Shown: piece by piece, positions 41,661 through 61,300 of the stretch
How the letters are laid out: every line of letters starts with the position of its first letter
Numbering within the stretch: the stretch's first letter is position 1
From: Parapristionchus giblindavisi
Lineage: Eukaryota > Nematoda > Chromadorea > Rhabditida > Diplogasteridae
DNA length: 64,000 nucleotides
Assembly: GCA_943737045.1 (NCBI GenBank)
Contig: CALSFV010000042.1
Span: forward strand, 440,001-504,000
Direction of reading: 5' to 3'
The notes under the pieces: model-generated
Databases searched by the model: none
What the model was told of the DNA's origin: nothing
What the model saw: only the letters and a program-made list of their open reading frames with translations
Program-made: the position numbers and the translations under genes

Positions 41661-44600
41661 CTAATTGAAGGGCTTCTTGAGTGCTCGCGATGCGCAGAAG
41701 AGCTTGTCGGCGTGCGTCGCGTTTGGACAGCGCGAGTACGGATTGCACACGGTGTCTCTGAAAGATCAAAGATCAAAGATCAAACTACAAAGATCAGACA
41801 ACAAATTCGAATACCGCACCTCTTGAAGCAATGGGGAGTCGACTCGCACGTGTACGTCTCCGTGTGGCCACCCGTACATTCTGAAGGGCAAAAATTAATT
41901 AGGCCAATCGATAAGCTCCGCCCACAAATCGATAGGCTCCGTCCACAAATCGATAGGCTCCGCCCACAAATCGATAGGATTCGCCCACAAATCGATAGGC
42001 TCCGCCCACAAATCGATAGGCTCCGCCCACTTTTCCGTGCAATCCCCGCCCACTCACCATCACAAGTGCAGTTAGACTCGTCACTGCCATCAGAGCAGTC
42101 GGGCACACCATCACAACGGGCGATACCGGGGAAGCAGCGCTTGTCCTTCACACAGTGGAGCGCAGATGCAGGGCACTGCAAAGATCAAAGATAGATCTTA
42201 AAGATCAAAGATCAAAGATCAAAGATCATTTCACGAACCTGCGTGCACTCATTCTCGTCACTGCCATCGTCACAGTCGCGGACTCCGTCACACTTGGCCT
42301 CCTTGGCGACACACTTGTTGCCCGTGGCGCACCTGAACACAATCGTAGGCGACGTTTACCACACAAATGTCGAACCACACCACACCAGAGGCAGTATGCA
42401 CGAACGTTGACAAACGGTTTGTCGACAAAAACAGTGACGTCACAAGCGTGTAGCGTATTTACCAAAGATCTTCTCAATACGCTTGTCACGTCATGTTTCA
42501 GGGCAAAGGGGTGCACGCAGGTTCGTGAATTGATCTTTGATCTTTTAGATCTAATCTTTGATGTCAACGTTCATGCACACGACCTCAGGACACTCACTTA
42601 AACGGCTGACGTGAGGGCTCGCACATTCTGTCGCAGTCCTTCTCGTCCTCTCCATCGACGCAATCTTGCATGCCGTCACATACCTGAATGTACGAGTATT
42701 AGACTCCGCCCATTTAAAACCACGCCCATTTAAGCCCCGCCCACCTGCATCTTCCTGATACAGAGTCCATCGGTGCATCGGAAGGCGAGCTTGGCATCGC
42801 ACTTTGGACAGCTTCTAGCGCACGGTCGAATGTGTCCCGAGCACGCCTCCGCCATGGGGTACCTGTAGTTTACATGTAAGCTCCGCCCCTAGAGACTCCG
42901 CCCACACATGGACTCCGCCCCTACCGTCTTCCATCAGCGCACATCACCGTCTCCGACTCGTCGGTCGTCGCGTTCTTGCTGGCTGAACACGAACCAGGGC
43001 AGTTCTGCTCGTCCATTCCACCCTTAAACGAATAAAGTTGAACAAATGATAAAGTTTAAAGGCACACAGTTTCAGAGCTTCAGAATTTCAGGAAAAAAAC
43101 AGAATTGTTCAAATAACTCTTCATTTTCCATACTATCTCGCTGTTCTCTAACTATTGTCTCATAATTTTTCAAGGTATTGGGTAAACGGTCAACAAGAGA
43201 GCACAGAGATACTAAGAGACGGTAGGCAAATGGTGAACTGCACCCACGTCACAGTCGACAACGCCGTCGCACACTCGGTCACGCTCGAGGCAGCGTCCAT
43301 TGCCGCACAGAGCACGCATGCTGCCCGAGCACGCCTTGCAGTCGCACTCCTGAACGGAATGAACGGATTACGGTATACGGTAGATTGGGCAATCACAAAC
43401 TGATCCCATTCAGTATTATTATTATGACAACATATCAACAGTAGTCACCATAAGGATCTACAGTAACCAAGTATACTGTAGGAACTAAAACATATGCATT
43501 GGTCGAATAGCTAGGTTATCGGTTTTCAAAATGCGGTCAGGTTTTTCGATTTTTGTGAAATTTTGGTTCAAAATGCGGTCTAGCTTGGTACTTTGAAACA
43601 TACTTTTCGTCCTATGAACATATACCGTATCCCCCGTATCCATATACCGTAACCCGGTAACCATATATCGTAACCCATGTATACCATAATACCCTCCCCA
43701 TACCGTACCAGTTCGTCGCTTCCATCAGGGCAGTTCACGACGCCGTCGCACAGCTGCGACTTGGCGATGCAGCGTCCGAGGGGCTTGCACATCTGTAACT
43801 GGTGCTATGAGACTCCGCCCAGTTTAAGCTCCGCCCTTTTAAGCTCCGCCCATAGGGTTTCTCTTACCTTAGCTCCTCGATTGCACGCCTTGCAGTCCTT
43901 CTCGTCATCATCCTGACGGCAGTCAGGCTCGCCATCGCAGAAACTCTCCTGAGGCAGACAGAGGGGCGTGCCCGCGCATCGCTTCGTCTCCGCTGGGCAT
44001 GGCTCCGTAGATTTGCCTAAACACAGATTTAAGTTGATTTGTAAAGCTATAACGACACTGAGTAGTGTTCCGCTGTCTAGAACCCATGGCAAACGTCGTT
44101 CACAGTCTTATGTTCCATGATACTTAATATTAACGGAGTACATTTGCATGGTTTTGAATACCGTAAATCGAATTTAATAGCGATTTGGGAAATGGCAACC
44201 GAGTTACAGTATGCACACCACCCCACCACCCCCGAACTCACGGCAGAACGACGTCTCATCGATCTGGTCGGGGCAGTGCGCGGTGCCGTCGCAGAGTTGG
44301 TCCGCGCGCAGACAGCGACGCTCGTGCGCACGCGTCGATCCAGCGTTCGCCTTTGCTGAGCGCGCGCTCTCGCACCAGAACGGCGTCTGGCATTCTGCAA
44401 AGCGGTATCATACTGACGCACTTCAAGTGTTGCACTACCATATAGCTATAGAATACCGTATCCTCAGAAACTACAGTATACCAAGAAACTACCGCATACC
44501 TAGACAGCTCATCTCGTCCGATCCATCCTCACAGTCAGCCTTGCCATCACAGCGTTGCGTGGTAGAGATGATGATGCTCTGCGTGGGATAAAGTTCAGCA

Positions 44601-46042
44601 AATGATCAAAAGATAAATCGCGGCGGAAAGTAGCGCCAGATTAAATGTACACATCGAGCCAATTTGAAACACTCCGCTCTGGCAATGTTCTCTCGCTTTC
44701 TAGAGCGCGTTGACTGAGCGGAGTTTCAAATTAGCTCGAGGGGGGGGGGTGTCCCTAAATCTCAATCAGACAAATCCAAGTTCTGCAGATAACATCAAAG
44801 CTCATTCAAAGATCAATGAACCAGGCCAAAATTCAGTTGGTTAAAAGGTTCAGTGTTTCCGATCGATAATACACTCCCACATACCGGCTTTGACGTGCAA
44901 GCGAATCCGAATCCCATGCACAGCGACACGTTGGGTGGGAAGAGCGCAGACGCGGAGAAGTCTCGAAGGCTATCGTGCATCTAAAAGGGGTGGATTGATC
45001 TTTGGTCTTTGATCTTTGATCTCTACCCTTACATCTTCGTGCTCCATGTCGGCGTCCTCGTTGTAGCCGGGCCAGACAAATCCGTGTCGAATTGGCTGAA
45101 AACATTACAGACATTGCAAGGAGTTTCTTAAGGAGATTTATTGCTCATTCGAAAGCCAAATGCTTTTTGTTAGCCATAGGCTTATGATTTAGCGCGACTT
45201 AAAACTTCATAAATTAAGACTTGACCTAACACGCTTTAAACGCCTAAGTCGCGTCTAAATCCTAATACATCGTTACATTTGCCTTACGTACTTACGCCGT
45301 AACCTCCTCCGCTGCGTCTTTGTCGTTACGGCGGAAGTTACGGCGTATACACGTAAGGCAAATGTAACGATGCATAAGTAACCCACATGGAACACAACTC
45401 CTCCGGGACGCGATTGCGCCTCCGCCTTCTCGCCTCCACTACTGTTCGAGATGAGAATGAAGGCGATGGGGACCGCCGCTATCACCAGACCGATGACGAC
45501 TATGATCGCAATGATCAGCACGAACGACGGCATCTGGAAAGTCAGTTCGTGATTGACTGCGTTGTGTAACAGGGGTACTGTAGCCGCCTAAACTCACATG
45601 GTGCAGGCATCGGCAGCACTTGTCGCCCATCGCGTCTCTCAGCGAGTCCGCGTGCATCTGCAGCTTCATCCAGAGACTCCTGCAGAATACGGTAGGATTA
45701 GGGATACGGTAGTTCCGCGGGTCAGATAGACGACTACCGCAATCACTCACATGGACCCGCCGGTTTCCCCGTTGCCGTGGTACATGTTGGTGGGTGTAGT
45801 GTAGGCGCCCTGACGGAATGCCTGAAATCGGTCGATAAATCAATAATTAGTTACTAATCAACAAATACAAATCGATTTTGAGAATTTTGGTTAGTGATAG
45901 TGAGCTAAGATCAAAGTTCACAGAGCACAGTACATAATACGAAAGATCAAAGTTCAAAGATCAAAGATCAAACCTCAACAGCAGTTCTTCCAGTACTGTA
46001 CTCTCCGTGACGACCAAACTCCGGCTCAACAGGATGAGCCAT
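41661..46042 (-). CDS. Type II membrane protein with eight LDL-receptor A repeats, EGG-1/EGG-2-like
   Basis: Exons, 5' to 3': 46042-45974, 45821-45751, 45679-45598, 45533-45387, 45095-45033, 44980-44885, 44578-44500, 44394-44242, 44016-43868, 43792-43709, 43349-43248, 43022-42925, 42862-42745, 42683-42598, 42332-42239, 42175-42058, 41880-41820, 41757-41661; 588 residues in one frame. The start lacks a signal peptide. A cytoplasmic part of about 76 residues (with CCRC before the membrane) precedes one helix at about 78-102 ([20 protein letters not shown]); the rest is outside. LDL-receptor class A repeats with CDG..DC..GSDE signatures run to the C-terminus: eight clear ones plus a degenerate Cys-rich end. 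The first repeat has five instead of six cysteines. C. elegans EGG-1 and EGG-2 are type II oocyte-surface proteins with eight such repeats needed for fertilisation; architecture and size fit, but orthology is inferred. Confidence 0.88.
41906..42036. repeat. 22 bp minisatellite CCCACAAATCGATAGGCTCCG
   Basis: Six tandem units filling the intron between exons 16 and 17 of the LDL-repeat gene; one unit has ATTCG for CTCCG. Confidence 0.9.
43497..43616. mobile_element. Family B element, copy 5
   Basis: GGTCGAATAGCTAGG to TTTTCGTCCTATG; in intron 10 of the LDL-repeat gene. Confidence 0.75.
44643..44756. mobile_element. Family D palindrome, copy 9
   Basis: TGTACACATCGAGCCAATTT to AAATTAGCTCGAGG with a run of ten G. 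In intron 6 of the LDL-repeat gene. Confidence 0.65.
45266..45376. mobile_element. Family E palindrome, copy 2
   Basis: ACATCGTTACATTTGCC to GGCAAATGTAACGATGCAT; ends 11 bp from the donor of exon 4 (the transmembrane exon). Confidence 0.85.
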
Positions 46043-46048
46043 CTACGG
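46043..46048 (-). promoter_or_regulatory. Acceptor-like CCGTAG directly before the ATG
   Basis: On the minus strand CCGTAG ends exactly at the first ATG of the LDL-repeat gene, suiting spliced-leader addition or a non-coding first exon. Confidence 0.4.
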
Positions 46049-47496
46049 TGGGGTGCGCGTGAGGATCGAGTGCGGATGGTACGGGACGGAAGAGGCACTG
46101 TAAACGTGAAGGATAGTTAGGATTTAGGAGTTCATGGTTAATGGACTTAGGGGATGACCAAGCTGACTTAGCGATGACTTACTTAGACAATAATTGCGAG
46201 ATCTAGATGTGAGAGACTCAAATGCACGTGGAAGAGAAATCAACGCTATTTGTGAACGAGTGATCTACCAAAATCAATACCACATTGAATGAAATACCGA
46301 CTAACATGCCTTAAACTAAACTTAAATCAAAGTGGCCTAGCTATGTAGTGCGCTTGAGAACTAACAAAAAGCCAGGCTACTACTTATAGCAATTCAAAAA
46401 CGCGAACATGAACAAAAGCAACGGTTATAGGCAAAAATCAGACAAACAACAGCTATGAACGAGACTGGGAAGGGGGTCGAGATAGAGAGAAGATAGAAGA
46501 AAGAGACTGGGGTCGATTGAACGGAGCGAGAGGGTAGATCACTCGATCTTGTCCCCTGCTCTGTTCCCTGCCAATCGATCGATAACGCTGTCTAACCTCG
46601 ATTAGATTACGAAAACATCAAGGGTCACGTCTGTAGTCTTGTTTCACTGGCACATTTGGTATTATGATTACCCGACCATTTCGGAAATGGCCTTTGATCT
46701 TTGATCTTTAGTATTTAGTCAATGTAGAAATCATCAAACAGTGCCTAAGTAGACGTATGCCATCATAGAAATATACAACAATCAATGCAAGCATGTGAAA
46801 AAAATCAATAAGATGGTCAACGAGCGAACCCAACGTTATGTACGATTATTTCGGCTCCGAAAATTAATCGATAGGAAGAATCAGAGAATATATATTATTG
46901 TGTTGGGGGGATGATACAAAGGGTTGTAGGCTAGGTCATACTTTGGACAGGTCAGACTTACACATCATACCAAATAATAAAATTATTTTTGATCTGACTC
47001 CTCCCCTTTTCCTACTGCCCTCAACACCTATGCGGATCTTCATATTCCTTACAATTAGAGGAGCTCTACAATTAGTGTACTCGACGAGATGTTTCATATT
47101 TCATTAAACTATGGATTTATGATAAAGAAATATCACTATATTTATCCCTTTATGCTCGAAAATCATGCAAATATGCAACTAACAAAGTACAATCAATCAA
47201 TAACTTAGAGTAATACGGTATTATAATTGCACCCAATCGATATACCAGACCAGCCAATATAGCAGTGGATGCAAACATGGAATATATTGAGGAAAAAAGA
47301 AGGCACAACAATAAGAGATATGGTGACGAGAACAAGCGGATTACGGTAAAGAGTCCAGAGCCAGGACCGTAAAATAGACAGACCAAGAATAAGATTGGTA
47401 GGTGCAAGACTAGGAATCTGGGTTGGGGAAGGAGTACGGTAGCTGATTGGCAGTGGGCGGAGTCACACGCGGCTACGGTAGTCTACCGTAGACACC
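46049..47496. other. Intergenic region between fumarate reductase and LDL-repeat genes
   Basis: 1.4 kb with no coding feature supported; contains CTTAGC/TTAGAC short repeats (46,110-46,200), a purine-rich GAGAGAAG tract near 46,480 and two GATCTTTGATCTTT copies at 46,690. Probably the promoter region of the LDL-repeat gene. Confidence 0.6.
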
Positions 47497-56738
<9,242 letters not shown>

Positions 56739-58329
56739 CTATAAAAACGAGCAACGGGTGGTTACGCCTGGCAGCCAGAGACCATGTGCGAGTGCGAGAG
56801 CGCAGACAGTCAGAGATATCGTGGACGAGAGAGCGTGCGAAAACGAGAGAGCTCTGTTTATCGTGGCTGGACAACTCGTACACAGAAACGCACGAAGGCG
56901 TGCAGAGACAACGCGGGATGGAGAGAGTGCAGAGACGGAGAGAGACAGACGAGAGATAAGGCGGGAATGAGAGAGCGTCGGAGTAGCGCCATAACAAATA
57001 AGGTGAAAGTCATGTATCGCGGCGAACTACGGGTAAACCGTCCGTGCTGATAAGAATCAACAAGCCTGCACAAGAAATGAAAAGGCGACGTTTCCTAAAG
57101 CGCACCACACCACCACATTCCGGATATAAAATGAACTGCCTGTGCACACACCATCAATACTATTTCCCGGTCGACCTTGACCCCCCTCCACCCTGTTCTC
57201 TAGCTATATGTGTGTGGAATAGATAGCAAACATGACGGCGACGACGTTTCACAAACCGCACAACGACAATACAGTAACCAGCGCATACCACACCATTTAT
57301 CGTACTCAAACATCAGTGAATGGAACAATAGGAGCGATTGCATATTAAAGATGATGAGACAGACGAAGAATGAATACAGAATACAATGAATGGGTTCACA
57401 AATCGAAAGCAAAGAAACGAAACAGAGGCGAGAGAGTGTGCGAAAAGAGGAGAGTATCGCACACTTTTGCATTTCATTTCCAAACTCTTGAACAGAGCAG
57501 AAGCGGGGCAAGGGGTTGTCGGGGTGGGGCTTGGGGCGTACACGAAAAGAAAGCATGTATTAATTGAGGAGCGATGAAACTCAATCATGACCGCTGCGAA
57601 GTATTAAAAATTAGAAAGAAAAATCGATAATTAACAGGATTATTATAAATATTATATAAACATATATAATATCATATCAACAGGTACGAATTTGTGCTAT
57701 ATTTATAGTAAGAAAAGTACGAGAGAAAACCGTCAGAGAATGTATGAATGAAAGTATTATTTGTAATCAGTCGTACCGTAGTTTAAAGAGCCAGATTGTG
57801 CATGGTCAAAGTCTCGATTGGACATAGCCGATCGATACTCGATAGTCTACCGTAATCTGTCAGTGGGGGGGGGGGGGGGGGGCTCGGAGCGTCAAAAGTA
57901 CAGCAAAGGAACGGGCCATAGAGAAGAACAAAGAGGGGGGCGGGTTGATTCAGTATTTCGTAAAATGGAGCATTTAGACAGTGAGTAGATTATACAAGGG
58001 ATACACAAGCTCACAACTGTTACAATCAAACAAACAAAAATTATTGATCGAACATTAGACCAGAGCCGTAGGTACGGTAGTCACACTACCGTAGCACAGC
58101 CATAAACATTCAATAAAAGGAACTGACGGAACTATTGAATGAAATATATCGATTAGCAAAAACAATTTCACGTCAGAATTGAAAACTGAATGAGAGACAG
58201 CCTATCAGCCGGAAGAGAAATGTGATAACAACCTAGCGAAAAATCATGGATACAATATTACTAATATTATATTAGTGTTGTGCGTGTGGCACGACGACGT
58301 TTCCCAAAGTACACCACAGTGGTGAGCGC
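56739..58329. other. Intergenic region between PABIR-like and fumarate reductase genes
   Basis: No gene supported. TTTTTATAG precedes the fumarate reductase ATG, an acceptor-like site. The first 250 bases are GAGAGAGC-rich (56,780-56,970), similar to the tract upstream of the acidic gene. A run of 18 G lies at 57,865-57,882. Several GACGTTTC-type short motifs recur. Confidence 0.6.
57865..57882. repeat. Run of 18 G
   Basis: Uninterrupted mononucleotide G tract on + in the intergenic region; another of 13 C is at 51,870 and one of about 13 G at 60,310. Confidence 0.95.
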
Positions 58330-61300
58330 TCACTCCTCCATGGCAACCTCATCGGGCAAATCGGAAGAGGAGACGAGAGCCGGTTCTTCATCCGTCATTT
58401 GGTCCGAGGAGGAGAGACTAATTGACGGAAGGGTCGGCTGGTCACAGGCCGAACTCGCCGATGATTCAAGTGTGACAGAGGTTGATGATAAAGATTCCTG
58501 AAAAAGGAACAATTTAGGGAAATTCAGAATTCGCATTGACAACACTCAACCAGAACAAATACACTTCATCTCATTAAAAGCACACCACGAGCTAATTTGA
58601 AACTATCCGCTCTGGCAATACTCTGTCGCTTTCTTTGTCTACGAGAGAGCTTGCCAGATATGAGAGTTGCAAATTAGCTAACAAGGGAATCCTTTCAGCT
58701 CGCGGAAAGCAATCCAGATGAAAATTTGCACAAGCATTGTTCAAAGCAATAGAAAATGATGTGTGAAGTCGGAAAATGCAGCAGGGCAATACCCGATCCG
58801 CAGCATCTATCCAAACTTGGTCAGACTTGGCGCGCATTCGCCGCCAACAATTTGAATTTATTGCCCCTATCTCTGAAGAATGGTATCAACTTTATTGGTG
58901 AATGCATTGGAAAGTATCTCGTACATTACAGACAAAAATATTCCGAAAAGATAACATCAAAGCTGTTGTACGAAGGAACTGCGCCACCAATAAGGTCTCT
59001 CTCATTGCTTCAGAATGCGGCGAATGCGCGCTAAGCTTGACCAGGTTTGGATAGGTGCTGCGGCTAGGGTATTGCCCCGCTGCATTTTTCGACTTCACAT
59101 ATCATTTTCTATCGCCTTCAACAATGCATCTGCAAATTTTCATCTGGATTGGTTTCCGCGAGCTGAGCGAGCGAGCGATGCCTTTAATGAACTAGAATCA
59201 TCCATTGCGCACAATATAATGCTACGCGAATAATCTACAATCAATCAATCGATACCGCACCTCGCCAGCATTCTTGTCCATGTCCTCCTCTTCCGACGGC
59301 ATCACCACTGTCGTACCGTCGGCGGCATCTGCCGGCTCCGGTTCCGGTTCGGGATCGGGCACGGATTGCACCGATCCGACCGAGAGCGGCGGTACCGAGG
59401 GCGCCCGGAACAGCAGGGCGTCCGTGTCGAAGGAGGGCGAAGCGATGGCGCCGAATCCATCCGCCTCAGGCATCTAGAATTTTTTTACAATTTATTTATT
59501 TTATATTTTATGTATTCATCTACAATATTCTTATTCACTATATTGAATTATTCTAATACGTTAACTAATGACAAACATAGGTCGAATAGCTAGGATATCG
59601 GTTTTCAAAATCCGGTCAAGTTTTTCGATTTTTGGGAAATTTTGGCTCAAAATGCGATCAGGCTTGGTACTTTGTAACATACTTTTCGACATATGACGAC
59701 AAAGAGCACTGCAGCGTAAGTGCACTAAATAGCTCATTATTTCAAAGAATACAAGCTATAAACACAATACTACAGTAGCTTAAAGGTACACCTCGGAATT
59801 GAAACTAACCGCTCTGACAATGCTCTCTCGTTCTCTGTATCTACGAGAGAGCGTTGCCCGAGAGGAGAGTAAAATTGTGGGCTGACTATGTGCCTTTAAT
59901 ACATTCGGAAACGTCGACCGCACTACCCGCACAGATACAGCACTAAGCAGCACACTATTAATTAATTCGGAAACGTCGACCGCACTACCCGCACTCCGCG
60001 CACCACACCCACACCACTCACCAGCACACTATTCGGCTCGCTGATCGAGTCCCCGCAGCAGTCATCGCCTCGATTGCTGCGCTGGTCCACATCCGAATAG
60101 GAATCGGCGCTGAAGAGACTGTATCGATTGATCTACTGATTATTGATTGACCGATGAATCAATATTAAACGTTATTTAAATTTACTCATTCAATGTCATT
60201 CATTATTCATTCATTCATTATATTCTATTAACATTATCATTCAATTTAAACATCATTGACTGGAATACTACCATACGTGGGCGGGCATTGCCGCCGGAAA
60301 TGAAAATCGGGGGGGGGGGGGGTCGAAATGGAGCATTTTTACGTCATTTTTGAGTAATTTTTTTGGAAAATCGGGGTGTCGGGTGCCAAAAATCGGGGGT
60401 GTATTACCGCTAGCGGCAGTGGTACCCACGTATGAATACTACCGTAATCTTGGAAACAAATCAAATAAAAAACCAACCTCGCTCGTCGAAATTCCGGATC
60501 CACCAAGAACAAGCCGCCGCGTTTCCCGAATAGTCCAGATCTAGAACAACAAATCAATATTATATAGTCAAAATGGAGATCTACTCTACTCTACACAGTA
60601 ACCATAGTAGGCTACAGTACTCTACAGTAACCCCAGTGAGCTACAGTACTCTACAGTAGCCCTAGTGAGTTACAGTACTCTACAGTAACCCCGGTGGGCT
60701 ACAGTACTTACGGTGCTTCAAAGTGGGCGGAGCCTAGCGGCGAAGAGGGGCACGTGAACGATGACGTCAGCGAGGACGAGGGCGTCGCTCCGCCCCCATT
60801 CGAGAAGAACGACGAGGATGACGCGGAGGCGGATGACGTGTGCGCGACCAGTGGAGAGGTACTGGAATCGGCGTTTATGATGATTGTTCCATAATGCATC
60901 GTTACATTTGCCTTACATGCCTACGCCGTGACCCCTCCTCCACGTCTCCGCCGTTACGGCGGAGGCACGTAAAGCAAATATAACGATGCATAACCTCGGC
61001 GCACTCCGGCACCCTCACATGATTGACTTTTTGAACGAGAGTGTGTAAAAAGTGGAGGATCTGCTAGTCTTTTCGTAACTTTAAAAGCAGTGCACAAGTC
61101 CTGGTGAATCGAGGTTGCAGAACGGTTGCTTGATTGTTGTGTGAAAAAATTATGCTCACGATACACCCTCAACTGGCAAACAATGTCATTCACCAAAGTA
61201 TAGTTAAAATTTCGCATACAGGCTGTTCGCCAATATGATAAATTATTATAGCAAAGTTGATGATGATCAAAACGTGTCTACCGTACAATACAATACTTTA

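Noticed and set aside
58756..59233. Two open frames with similar peptides (QTWRAFAANN and mirror)
   Set aside because: They lie on the arms of an inverted repeat and have no splice context.
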